The position numbers and the translations under genes are program-made. Shown piece after piece: positions 1 through 8,286 of a stretch of 64,000 bases of DNA. This DNA comes from Oscillibacter sp. Lineage in GTDB: Bacteria; Bacillota; Clostridia; Oscillospirales; Oscillospiraceae. Location of the stretch: contig DPPB01000004.1 in NCBI GenBank assembly GCA_003539495.1, positions 1-64,000 of the forward strand, written 5' to 3'. Position 1 is the first letter of the stretch, and every line of letters starts with the position of its first letter. The notes under the pieces were generated by a model. It did no database searches and was not told the origin of the DNA. It was given only the letters and a program-made list of their open reading frames with translations.

Positions 1-516
1 TATCTGACCTCTACCGGCAAGCCCTATATCTATTGGAGTGCTGTGGACGGAGCCAGCCAGTATGAGGTGTACCGCAGCGGCAGCAGCAATGGCACATATG
101 AATACGTTGGTACCACCACAGCCACTAATTATACTGATAACAAGGCCAACGCTGGCTATACCTATTACTACAAGGTCAAGGCTGTTAGCAAGGTGAAGAG
201 TACGGCCAACTCCTCCCTCAGCGCCGCAGTGGCCATCACCTGCCGCTGTGCAAGACCCAGCGTGAAGATCACAACCTCCAACGGCAGCCCCAGGCTGACC
301 TGGAACGCTGTGGCGGGTGCCAGCCAGTATGAGGTGTACCGGGCCACCTCTAAGAATGGCTCCTACACGAAAATGTTCACTACCAGCAACCTGAGCTACA
401 CCAACACCTCCGCCAAGGCCGGTACCACCTATTACTACAAGGTGAAGGCGGTCAGCAAGGTGAAGAGCGCAGCCAACTCTGCTTTCAGCACTGTGGTGAG
501 CATCAGAGCCAGGTAA
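1..516 (+). CDS. Fibronectin type III repeat surface protein, C-terminal part
   Basis: The reading frame is open from base 1, so this is the 3' end of a larger gene whose start lies outside the window. The visible 171 residues hold one partial and one complete copy of a roughly 85-residue beta-sandwich repeat. Each has the typical order of a Leu/Ile-x-Trp strand, Ala-Ser-Gln-Tyr-Glu-Val-Tyr-Arg, a Gly-x-Tyr turn and a Tyr-Tyr-Tyr-Lys-Val-Lys-Ala-Val strand. This is the FN3-like pattern of large secreted or wall-bound proteins in gut Clostridia, often adhesins or carbohydrate-active enzymes. There is no LPxTG sorting signal or membrane anchor at the C terminus, so anchoring would have to be at the missing N-terminal side. 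The two repeats are nearly identical, which points to recent internal duplication. The catalytic or binding function cannot be told from this part. Confidence 0.75.
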   Translation, partial: YLTSTGKPYIYWSAVDGASQYEVYRSGSSNGTYEYVGTTTATNYTDNKANAGYTYYYKVKAVSKVKSTANSSLSAAVAITCRCARPSVKITTSNGSPRLTWNAVAGASQYEVYRATSKNGSYTKMFTTSNLSYTNTSAKAGTTYYYKVKAVSKVKSAANSAFSTVVSIRAR

Positions 517-826
517 AAAAAGACATTCGCCATATAGGCGATGCATCCGGTAAGGCGAAAGAAGACACTCAAAATAAACTGCGCCCCATTTGTTAGACAA
601 GTATGATAAAACGCTTGTGTTAGGAAATGAGGGGGAGGGTATGGGCGATTTTATTCAATACATACCTTGATTTCTTCAACAACCGCTATCCGGCTGCCCT
701 TTGGACAGCAAAAGCCCAGTTCGGTACAAGACCGAACTGGGCTTTTGTTGGGTATACTCTTTTTTGCGTCTGCTTTCCCTTGCCGGACGCACCCCACTTT
801 GCTGTGGGGCTGCTCCTCCTTCGAAA
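517..826. other. Gene-free stretch after the FN3 gene
   Basis: I see no convincing gene in these 310 bases. Short open frames here have no ribosome site followed by a family-like protein. A small stem (TCGCC-atata-GGCGA) lies at 527-541 and a strong terminator at 710-746. A short frame from 640 begins after a purine-rich GAGGGGGAGGGT but stops after nine codons, and could be the rest of a decayed gene. Confidence 0.4.
710..746. terminator. Bidirectional intrinsic terminator
   Basis: A perfect 12-bp stem (GCCCAGTTCGGT at 714-725 with its complement at 731-742) has a 5-base loop, with AAAA before it and TTTT after it. It can end transcription of the FN3 gene on the + strand and of the MMPL operon on the - strand. 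Confidence 0.85.
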
Positions 827-3115
827 TCAGGCGATTTCGTCGGTGCGGTAGATGAATTTCACCTGACCTTCGGCGTCATCGCTGATACCGGCAAAGCTGC
901 GGTAGTCCTTGGAAACATCGATGGTGGCTTGCACCCGGGCGGATAGGTCGCCCACATCATTTTGGAGCAGATTTACAAGCTTCTGAATTCCGTCACGGTT
1001 GAATTGCTGCAGGCCCTCGGACAGCTGCATGGCGCCGTCCTTCAGCTGTGTCACGCCGCTGACCAGGGCGGGGGTGCCGTCCTGCAGCTGCAGCACGCCG
1101 TTATAGAGCTGGGCCGCGCCGGCACGCAGCTGGGCAGTGCCGTCCTTCAGTTGATCGGCCCCGGCATAGAGGGCGTTGGCGCCTGCGGCGGCGTCATCTA
1201 CACCGCCGGTGTAGGTCAGCAGACCCAGGTAGAAGGTGTTGTAATCATCCAGGGAGGCCTTCAGAGCGATGAGGGTTTGGGCGCCTTCGGATGCCTTCTT
1301 CAGTTGGCTCTGCACAGCGTCAGAGGCCATGTTTTCGGAGATGGCCTTCTGCACCTGCAGCTCCGTCTGCTGCTGAATGGTGGCCTGGATGGCTTCCGTC
1401 TGCATCTGCGCATCGGTGTTTTCGGTGATGGTGGCCTGCACGGCCTCGCTGCTTATCTGCGTGTCGATGTTCTCAGTAATCTTAGATTGCACAGCCTCGC
1501 TGGCCATTTGTGCAGAGACGTTTTCGGCAATCTTGGATTGCACGGCCTCGCTGCCCATCTGCGCCTGGATGGCGGCATTTACGGCATCCTGGGTCTGCTG
1601 GGGAATTATTCCGGCGGCCACGGCGGCGTCATAGTCTGCCTTGCTCATGTTAGCGGCAGCCTGGATTACCTGCTCGGCCACCTGCTGCTGCACGGTATCG
1701 GTCACTGTGGCGGTGACCTGCTGCTGCACGGCTGCTGTTACCTCTTCCGTCACCTGCTGGCGGACGGCGGCGGTCACTTTCGTCTCGACCTGCTGGCGCA
1801 CGGCCTCGGTGACCTTTTGGGTGATGACCGGCCGCTGGGCCTCCACAGCGTCTGTGACCTGCTTCAGAGCCGTCTCGTACACGGTGGTTTCATCCAGGGA
1901 TTTGATCAGGGTGTTCAGCTCCTCGGCATAGTTTTCAATGGTCAGATCCGGCACGTTAAGGCCCTTAGCCCGAATCTGCGTAGCGGCGGTCTCCAGGAGG
2001 GAATTGAATACCTGCTTTGCACCGCTGTTCAGGGACTCACTGTTGGCGGAAAGGGTGTTCAGTCCGCTGGACAGGTCTGCAAGGCCTGCCTTCAGCTGCG
2101 CTGCTCCGTCGTCCACGGAATCGGCGCCACTCTTGATAGCTGCTGCGCCTTGGGCCAGCTCTTCTACGCCAGACACCAGCTCACCGGATTTATCCAGCAG
2201 GGTGGACAGGCCCTCATATAGGGCGGAGGAGCCGCTCAGCAGCTGATCCATAGCGCCGGTCAGCTGATCCAGGGCAGAGGTGCTGTTCAGGGAGGTGAGA
2301 TCCACGTCGCCCAGCTGGCTGAACAGATCGTTGCAGGCCAGGGTTACGGTCATGCCCAGGGAGAAGTTGGTCACGTCGGCGGTGATCTCCACGCTGTCGG
2401 GGATGGAGAGATCATCCCGGCTGAGGTTTAGGTTCTCCTGCAGCCCCGGGAAGGCCAGGCCCACCACCATGGTACGGTCACCGTCATTAACCAGCTTGCC
2501 GTTGGTGATCTTCACATTTTGGAAGGTGTCGTTGTCCAGGATCATACCCGTGAGCATGGCGAAGGGGACATAGATCCGCTGGTTCACGCCGTTGATCTGA
2601 ACGGTCTCGTACTGACGATTCTCGTAGTCGAAGCGGATGGTCACCTTGCCGCTCTTACCCTTGAGCTCCTCGGGGGATACGGACTTCCCATCCAGATAGT
2701 AGCGCACGGACAGGCCCACAGGCAGTTCCTTTTGGATATTGCCCTGGTAGTAGATGTCATTGCCCTGGGCATCCCATACGGTCATGTTGTCGCCGTTTAT
2801 GGTGTAGGACTCATCGCCCTTGACATTTTCAATGTCACTCAGATCGGACTTGTCCGCAACAGATGCACTGCCCAGTTCATTTTTTAGCCAATCGCTGACG
2901 ATAATCTTCTTTACGGAGCCGTCGGCGCCGGTCAGGACGTAAACGGTCTCATCCTTGGAGATTTTCTGCTGCAGCTCGGCTGCCTGCTGGGCAGCGGAGA
3001 CGGGCTGATCGTCCGCCTTCTTGGAGCTCGCCTGGGCGAAGGCCATGCCTGCACCGCCCAGACATAGGGCAGCACACAGGCAGATGGCAAGTATTTTTTT
3101 AGTGGTTTTACTCAT
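827..3115 (-). CDS. Secreted heptad-repeat (x-x-x-Leu-x-x-Gly) partner of an MMPL exporter
   Basis: This 762-residue protein starts with a signal peptide (Lys-rich start, hydrophobic stretch about 8-25, Ala-x-Ala at the end). A beta-rich region follows to about residue 270, then long helical stretches. Two of those carry Leu-x-x-Gly heptads (about 275-365 and 630-715), as in YhgE/Pip-like and MMPL-associated proteins of Firmicutes. The middle holds two sets of tandem repeats: four 12-residue Val/Gln-rich units (about 432-480) and four 17-residue units built on Ser-Glu-Ala-Val-Gln (about 514-581). The start codon overlaps the end of the MMPL gene by 8 bases, with AAGGAGGTAAT upstream, so the two are translated together. 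The gene pairing suggests a periplasm-like or surface coiled rod working with the exporter. The exact role is unknown. Confidence 0.7.
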   Translation of the reverse strand: MSKTTKKILAICLCAALCLGGAGMAFAQASSKKADDQPVSAAQQAAELQQKISKDETVYVLTGADGSVKKIIVSDWLKNELGSASVADKSDLSDIENVKGDESYTINGDNMTVWDAQGNDIYYQGNIQKELPVGLSVRYYLDGKSVSPEELKGKSGKVTIRFDYENRQYETVQINGVNQRIYVPFAMLTGMILDNDTFQNVKITNGKLVNDGDRTMVVGLAFPGLQENLNLSRDDLSIPDSVEITADVTNFSLGMTVTLACNDLFSQLGDVDLTSLNSTSALDQLTGAMDQLLSGSSALYEGLSTLLDKSGELVSGVEELAQGAAAIKSGADSVDDGAAQLKAGLADLSSGLNTLSANSESLNSGAKQVFNSLLETAATQIRAKGLNVPDLTIENYAEELNTLIKSLDETTVYETALKQVTDAVEAQRPVITQKVTEAVRQQVETKVTAAVRQQVTEEVTAAVQQQVTATVTDTVQQQVAEQVIQAAANMSKADYDAAVAAGIIPQQTQDAVNAAIQAQMGSEAVQSKIAENVSAQMASEAVQSKITENIDTQISSEAVQATITENTDAQMQTEAIQATIQQQTELQVQKAISENMASDAVQSQLKKASEGAQTLIALKASLDDYNTFYLGLLTYTGGVDDAAAGANALYAGADQLKDGTAQLRAGAAQLYNGVLQLQDGTPALVSGVTQLKDGAMQLSEGLQQFNRDGIQKLVNLLQNDVGDLSARVQATIDVSKDYRSFAGISDDAEGQVKFIYRTDEIA

Positions 3116-5213
3116 GCTCGATTACCTCCTTGGCTTTTTTGCCGCACGGGATATGACGCATATCCAAAGTTGTTTTGCAAATCACAGTGTCCAGCAGCAT
3201 GAACATGGCCGGCAGCACGAAGGTCACCAGCAGCATACTGATGACGGCGCCCCGGGCAATGAGCATGCACATGGAGCTGACAATTTCAATATCGGAATAC
3301 AAGGCCACGCCGAAGGTAGCGGCGAACATGCCCATACCGGAGACAAAGATGGAGGGAATGGAGGTGTACAGTGCCGTCCAAACAGCGTCCTTCTTAGATT
3401 GACCGGCGATGCGCTCGGCCTTGTAACGGGTGGTCATGAGGATGGCGTAGTCCACGGTGGCGCCCAGCTGAATGGTGCTGATACAGATGGGCGTGATGAA
3501 GGCCATGCTCTGGCCCAGATAGTGGGGTAGGCCCAGGTTGATGAAGATGCCCAGCTCAATGACGGCAATGAGGACCACCGGCAGGGTCAGGCTCTTTTCC
3601 ACCAGCAGGATGATGATGAAGATGGCCAGAATGGAAACCGCCGTAACAACGGCGAAATCGTGGTCCGTTGTCTCGATCATATCCTTCATGCAGGGAGCCT
3701 CGCCGATGATCATGCCGCCTTTGTCATAGCTTTTCAGAATGGTGTTAAGGCTTGTAATTTGGTCATTGACCTCATCACTGGCGGGGGCATACTCAGAGTT
3801 GATGAGCAGCAGCTCCCAGCGGTCGCTCTCCAGAATATCTTTAATGCTGTCCGGCAGCACCTCCTGAGGCACCCGGGAACCGATGACCGATTCCAGGCCC
3901 AGGACATATTTTACGCCGTCCACCTGGTCCATCTCACTTATCATACTCTTGACGGCTTTGGGGGAGAGGCCTGCGTCTACCAGCACCATATGGGTGGAGG
4001 CGATGTCGAAGTCCTCCTGCAGCTTAGAGTTAGAGATGACATAATTCATATCCTCAGGCAGGCACTGGCCCATGTTGTAATAGACCTCGTCGTTGGCTTT
4101 TTCATAGCCGTAGTAAGCCGGCGCAATAAGCAGGGCAAAGACAACCAAAAACACGGGGAAGATCTTCACCAGCTTCTTGGAAAAGCCTCGCATATCGGGG
4201 ATGATGGAGCGGTGCTTGGTCTTCTGCAGGGGTTTATCCAGCACCAGGATCATAGACGGCAGCACGGTGACGCAGCCCAGCACGCCCAGCAGCACGCCCT
4301 TGGCCATGACGATGCCCAGATCCCGGCCCAAGGTAAAGCTCATAAAGCACAGAGCAATGAAGCCGGAGATAGTGGTGACGGAGCTGCCGATGACGCTGGT
4401 AAGGGTATTGTGGATGGCGCTGGCCATGGCGGCCTCTTTATTCTCACACAGGGGCAGCTGCTCGTTGTAGCTGTGCCAAAGGAAAATGGAGTAATCCATG
4501 GTCACGGCCAGCTGCAGCACAGCGGACAGGGCCTTGGTGATGTAGGAGATCTCACCCAGGAAGAAGTTGGTGCCCATATTCAGCAGGATCATAGCGCCGA
4601 TGGAGGCCAAGAATACAAAGGGGATCAGCCAGCCATCCAAAAACAGCAGCATAGCCACGCACGCCAGAGTTACGGCCAGAGCCACATAAATGGGCTCCTC
4701 CTGCTCGCATAGATCCTTCAGGTCTACCACCAAAGCTGTCATACCGGACACGAAGCACTGCTTGCCGCAGATGGTGCGGATCTGCTTCACAGCCTCCATG
4801 GTGACGTCTTCAGAGGTGCCGGAGTCAAAGAACACGGCCATCATGGTGGAGTGGTCTGAGTTAAAGGCCTGGTAGACCTTGTCCGGCAGCATCTCCATGG
4901 GGATGGAGAGATCAGCCAGAGAGTCATACCAAAGGACGGTGTCCACATGCTCCACCTGCTCCACCTGCTGCTTTAGGGCTGCCACATCCTTGTTGGGCAT
5001 ATCCTCAAAGATCAAGAATGTGAAGGCACCCTTGTTGAAGTCCTCCAGCAATTCATTTTGCCCGACGACCGTGTCCATATCTTCCGGCAGGTAGGTCAGC
5101 ATGTCGTAGTTGACACGGGTGGCCGCCATGCCAAAGGCCGAGGGCACCAGCAGGGCTACGGTCAAAATCAAGATCAGAATACGGTGTTTGACCACCGCTT
5201 TTGCAAAACGCAT
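3108..5213 (-). CDS. MMPL/RND-superfamily exporter
   Basis: This 701-residue membrane protein has the two-fold RND plan: TM1, an outer domain (about 35-175) and five more helices, then the same pattern again (outer domain about 385-510). Each half holds an Asp-Tyr pair inside a helix (Thr-Met-Asp-Tyr-Ser and Thr-Val-Asp-Tyr-Ala), the proton-relay signature of MmpL-type transporters. Such proteins export lipids, glycolipids or amphiphiles, and the substrate cannot be read from the sequence. The start has GGAGGAATCG upstream, and its ATG directly abuts the stop codon of the HdeD-like gene. The three genes 5819 to 827 therefore form one leftward operon. Confidence 0.85.
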   Translation of the reverse strand: MRFAKAVVKHRILILILTVALLVPSAFGMAATRVNYDMLTYLPEDMDTVVGQNELLEDFNKGAFTFLIFEDMPNKDVAALKQQVEQVEHVDTVLWYDSLADLSIPMEMLPDKVYQAFNSDHSTMMAVFFDSGTSEDVTMEAVKQIRTICGKQCFVSGMTALVVDLKDLCEQEEPIYVALAVTLACVAMLLFLDGWLIPFVFLASIGAMILLNMGTNFFLGEISYITKALSAVLQLAVTMDYSIFLWHSYNEQLPLCENKEAAMASAIHNTLTSVIGSSVTTISGFIALCFMSFTLGRDLGIVMAKGVLLGVLGCVTVLPSMILVLDKPLQKTKHRSIIPDMRGFSKKLVKIFPVFLVVFALLIAPAYYGYEKANDEVYYNMGQCLPEDMNYVISNSKLQEDFDIASTHMVLVDAGLSPKAVKSMISEMDQVDGVKYVLGLESVIGSRVPQEVLPDSIKDILESDRWELLLINSEYAPASDEVNDQITSLNTILKSYDKGGMIIGEAPCMKDMIETTDHDFAVVTAVSILAIFIIILLVEKSLTLPVVLIAVIELGIFINLGLPHYLGQSMAFITPICISTIQLGATVDYAILMTTRYKAERIAGQSKKDAVWTALYTSIPSIFVSGMGMFAATFGVALYSDIEIVSSMCMLIARGAVISMLLVTFVLPAMFMLLDTVICKTTLDMRHIPCGKKAKEVIEHE

Positions 5214-5819
5214 TTACGATTCCTCCCATTCTTCATAGTCATCCGAAACAATCACATCCGGCTGCTGGTTGTCCACGATCTTCACCATGCTGATGGCAAC
5301 GCCCAGGCTCAAAAGCCCCTCAGACACGAATGAGATACCCAGCAGCACCGTAATGGCCCGAGCGGCCGCCACGGGACATAGAGTGATGAGCAGACCGATG
5401 AGGGCCGTGAGCCCGGCCAGCACCAATGTCACCCACCATTGGCGGATGCCAAAGGCCTTGGCGTCCAGCGCTGTTCGGATCTTGAACAGGCTGTCGGCCA
5501 TAATGCAGATGCCGTAGGCCACACAGAGGAACGCCACAGCGTCCTTGTGCCGGATGAGGGTGATGATGCCCAGCACGCACAGCAGCACGCCAAACTGCAG
5601 ATCATACTGAAAAGCCAGGCGAAACAGGTCCCGAGACCAATAGCCTACCAGCTTGATGATGCCGAAGACCAGAATGGCGATGCCGAAGAAGATACCAATA
5701 AAGGATTGGGACGGCGTGGGATAGAAGATCATGGCCAGCCCTGCCAAGGTGAAAATGGCGGAAATGGCAATGTAACCGTATTTGGCGATTTTCATGGGGG
5801 TTACGGAACGCAGCTTCAT
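5214..5819 (-). CDS. HdeD/DUF308 family membrane protein
   Basis: This 201-residue protein has six predicted membrane helices in the duplicated pattern of the DUF308 (HdeD-like) family, with short polar ends. I chose the ATG at 5819 because AGAGGAGGTG sits 8 bases before it. A GTG nine bases further upstream would fall inside that ribosome site. It is the first gene of the exporter operon. HdeD in enterobacteria is linked to acid stress, but that role should not be carried over here. Its place in the operon suggests a helper of the exporter or of envelope stress. Confidence 0.75.
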   Translation of the reverse strand: MKLRSVTPMKIAKYGYIAISAIFTLAGLAMIFYPTPSQSFIGIFFGIAILVFGIIKLVGYWSRDLFRLAFQYDLQFGVLLCVLGIITLIRHKDAVAFLCVAYGICIMADSLFKIRTALDAKAFGIRQWWVTLVLAGLTALIGLLITLCPVAAARAITVLLGISFVSEGLLSLGVAISMVKIVDNQQPDVIVSDDYEEWEES

Positions 5820-5900
5820 GTGATGCACCTCCTCTTTGCTTTTTTTGATTGCAGAGCAGAGAATACACCTTGCGGCGGCATTTGACTACGGACAAATAAA

Positions 5901-6205
5901 CCGTCCGTGCCTGAAAATCAGACACAGACGGTAAAATTGGCCAAAAATTAGGCACGGGGGTGTCCCGTGCCTAATTTTTATCTCATGAAAGCCTCGCAGA
6001 GTTTGCCGCCCACAGGCGGCAAAAAAATAAAACCATTTTCTCTTGCGACCTGTGCGTGAGAGAAAATACCTCTCAGGCTGCCAGTGCATAATTTTGAGCC
6101 TGCGGCTCAAAATTATGCGCGCAGCAGACTACAAACTCCTTGTCGGAAAAACAAAGTTTTTCGACAAAAGCAGTTAGGCACGGGGGCGTCCCGTGCCTAA
6201 TTTTT
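5901..6205. repeat. Cluster of palindromes between the exporter operon and tetR
   Basis: Five clear hairpins are packed into 300 bases. They are 5901-5931 (imperfect, CCGTC/GACGG), 5943-5979 (perfect 16-bp stem holding TTAGGCACGGG), 6002-6023 (TTTGCCGCC stem), 6086-6118 (perfect 15-bp stem) and 6174-6201 (second copy of the TTAGGCACGGG palindrome). A weaker one lies at 6140-6170. The two TTAGGCACGGG copies differ by one loop base and are 230 bp apart. The outer copies can act as terminators, the one at 6174 for the tetR gene. The inner ones have no T-run in a useful place. Confidence 0.7.
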
Positions 6206-6211
6206 CTCGTA

Positions 6212-6772
6212 TTAAACCTGATCCCGCAGAAGAACGGCGGCCTCCGTGGCCATGTCCCGCTTCAGGAGGAAAATGCGGCGGATAGATTTCATGTACTGCT
6301 CGGACATACCACTGTCCAGCCAATCAACGGTCAGGCCGAAGCAGACACATTTGTAGTAGTCGATAATGGTTTTTCTGTCCTCGGGCGAGATGTCCTCCTG
6401 AGCCAAGGCGGTGTCTACATAGCTGCGAACGAAGTACTCGCACACCTGCATCAGCTTGCGTTCAAACACATCCCAGCTCACGGAGCGGTAGATGTGCAGA
6501 ATGGCCCGGCGGCGGCGTGAGGCAAATTCGATGACCGCATCAAAGCCCTCCACAATGGAGGATACGGAGGGGTAGGCCTGGATGATAGACTCGGCATCCT
6601 CCTTGATGATCTCCTCAATGAGGGCAGGGAGGTCCTGGTAGTGGTAGTAGAACGAATTGCGGTTGATGCCGCACCGCTCCACAATATCTTTAACGGTGAT
6701 GTCGTTCAGGGGGCGCTCCTCCAACAGGGAGGTGAAGGCTTCCTTGATTGCCCGCCGTGTGAAATTTGCCAT
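6212..6772 (-). CDS. TetR/AcrR family transcription regulator
   Basis: This 186-residue protein has a helix-turn-helix near the N terminus (about 24-46, with the typical Gly-Ile-Asn-Arg-Asn-Ser-Phe-Tyr-Tyr-His-Tyr ending). A helical ligand domain follows, of the kind also seen in DhaS-like regulators. The ATG at 6772 has AAAGGAG at a good distance; the frame is open further upstream but no other start has a ribosome site. It faces the acyltransferase gene, and its own promoter has an inverted repeat over the -35 box, so autorepression is likely. The target could be the acyltransferase or the MMPL operon downstream. The ligand is unknown. Confidence 0.85.
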   Translation of the reverse strand: MANFTRRAIKEAFTSLLEERPLNDITVKDIVERCGINRNSFYYHYQDLPALIEEIIKEDAESIIQAYPSVSSIVEGFDAVIEFASRRRRAILHIYRSVSWDVFERKLMQVCEYFVRSYVDTALAQEDISPEDRKTIIDYYKCVCFGLTVDWLDSGMSEQYMKSIRRIFLLKRDMATEAAVLLRDQV

Positions 6773-6802
6773 GGCGCAGGGCTCCTTTCTATAGCTAATA
6801 TC

Positions 6803-6843
6803 ATTATAGCATGTATACCGAAAAAAACCAAGACCGGTTTTTG
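6803..6843 (-). promoter_or_regulatory. tetR promoter with candidate operator
   Basis: Read leftward, TTGGTT (6826-6831) and TATAAT (6803-6808) are 17 bp apart. The -35 box lies inside the inverted repeat AAAAACC-aagacc-GGTTTTT, a possible TetR operator. Confidence 0.55.
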
Positions 6844-6949
6844 ACCTGCCGCCGGGAGGCAACTGGATTCCCCTGTAAAAAAAGGTGGCTTTTTTCCGAA
6901 AAATGCCTTACAATACCAATATAGAATATGAAAGCCGAGGAAAATCCCC

Positions 6950-8233
6950 ATGAAAAAAACGCTGCAGGAAAAGCTTTTGGCCCGACAGGTGAAAACGCCC
7001 AACGGCCTTCTCTATTGGATCCTCATGCTGGTGGTGAAGGTTCTCAACAAAAAGACACATACCACCTTCCGCTATAAGGCCGATCCCCGTAAGGACAGAG
7101 AGCCGTTCATCATCATCAGCAACCACGCCTCTCGGGTGGACTACCAGTTCACCGGCCCGGTGTGCTATCCCAATAAGCTCAACTATGTGGTGGGATATAA
7201 CGAGTTTTTTCGATTTCCGGCCTGCCTGCTGCTGAAGCTGGCCCAGGTCATTCCCAAGAAGAATTTCACCCCGGATCTGTACTGCATGCGTCAGATGCGC
7301 AGCATCATCCATCAGGGCGGCCACCTGTGCATTATGCCCGAGGGAATGAGCTCCATCACGGGCATGGCCCAGCCGGTGATGGCCGGCACGGGCAAGTTTT
7401 TGAAGATGATGGGCGTCACGGTGTACTACACCAAGATATCCGGCGGCTACCTGACCTATACCAAGCACTGCCTGGATGAGCGTGTGGGCCGGGTGGAGGT
7501 AACGGTAGACCGGATGTTCACCCCTCAGGAGCTGAAGCGCCTGCCTCCCCAGGAGATCGAGGACACCATGAACCGTCTGTTGGCCCACGATGACTATATC
7601 TGGAACCGGGAGGCTCAGGTGACCTTCCGGGGCAAGGGACAGATGGCCAAAAAACTGGATACGCTGCTTTATATGTGCCCCAAGTGCGGCGCCATGTACC
7701 AAATGAAGTGCAGCGGCAATGAAATGCGCTGCACCGCCTGCGGCAACACGGTATCCCTGGATGAAAGGTATAACCTGCGCCCGGTGGGCGAGGGAAGCGT
7801 CTGTCCGGAGCTGGTCAGCGATTGGGTGCTGCTGGAGAGAAAAAAGGCGGAGGAAGATGTAAAGGATCCGAATTTTACATACAGCGGCCATGTTCGGGTG
7901 GGCAAGCTGCCTGAACACAAGACCCTCAAAGGAGACAACACCTCCGTGATCTGCGGTGAGGGCGAGCTTCGACTGGATCACAGTGGCCTGACCTTTGCTG
8001 GCACGGTGGAGGGGAAACCCTGCAGCTTCCATCTGACCACGGAGCAGGTGCCCACCTTCGGCATGTGTACGGATATTTCCCGATTCTATACGTTCGTGGA
8101 GGGCGAGTTTATGGAGTTCTATCCAGACCGGCAGGATGTGCTCCGCTGGGACCATCTGACCGAGGAGATGCACCGCGTCTGCGGCGGCAAATGGCAGAAC
8201 GTGCCCTACCGGCATTGCGACTCATTGCACTGA
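6950..8233 (+). CDS. PlsC-type acyltransferase with C-terminal zinc ribbon
   Basis: This 427-residue protein has the glycerol-phosphate acyltransferase signature: Asn-His-Ala-Ser-Arg-Val-Asp (H59, D64, the HX4D catalytic pair) and Glu-Gly-Met-Ser-Ser near residue 131. The family moves an acyl chain onto lysophosphatidic acid or a related acceptor at the membrane. It is about 180 residues longer than a plain PlsC. The extra part holds four cysteines in two CxxC pairs near residues 243-266 (a zinc ribbon) and a beta-rich tail. It is divergent from the TetR gene and may be its target. The acceptor is not known. Confidence 0.8.
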   Translation: MKKTLQEKLLARQVKTPNGLLYWILMLVVKVLNKKTHTTFRYKADPRKDREPFIIISNHASRVDYQFTGPVCYPNKLNYVVGYNEFFRFPACLLLKLAQVIPKKNFTPDLYCMRQMRSIIHQGGHLCIMPEGMSSITGMAQPVMAGTGKFLKMMGVTVYYTKISGGYLTYTKHCLDERVGRVEVTVDRMFTPQELKRLPPQEIEDTMNRLLAHDDYIWNREAQVTFRGKGQMAKKLDTLLYMCPKCGAMYQMKCSGNEMRCTACGNTVSLDERYNLRPVGEGSVCPELVSDWVLLERKKAEEDVKDPNFTYSGHVRVGKLPEHKTLKGDNTSVICGEGELRLDHSGLTFAGTVEGKPCSFHLTTEQVPTFGMCTDISRFYTFVEGEFMEFYPDRQDVLRWDHLTEEMHRVCGGKWQNVPYRHCDSLH

Positions 8234-8244
8234 AGCGGCATAAC

Positions 8245-8276
8245 AAAAAAGCGCGCAGGTGATGCCTGCGCGCTTT
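8245..8276. terminator. Intrinsic terminator
   Basis: An AAAAAAGCGCGCAGG arm pairs with CCTGCGCGCTTTT around a short loop. It lies between the convergent acyltransferase and EamA genes and can serve both. Confidence 0.85.
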
Positions 8277-8286
8277 TAGCTTGTAT

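Noticed and set aside
627..946. Three short overlapping frames after the FN3 gene
   Set aside because: They cross the strong terminator at 710-746 and run into the opposite gene; no conserved features.
962..2221. Long + strand frame opposite the heptad-repeat gene
   Set aside because: Its protein is low-complexity (Gly/His/Leu-rich) and only mirrors codon bias of the real leftward gene; no ribosome site or family motif.
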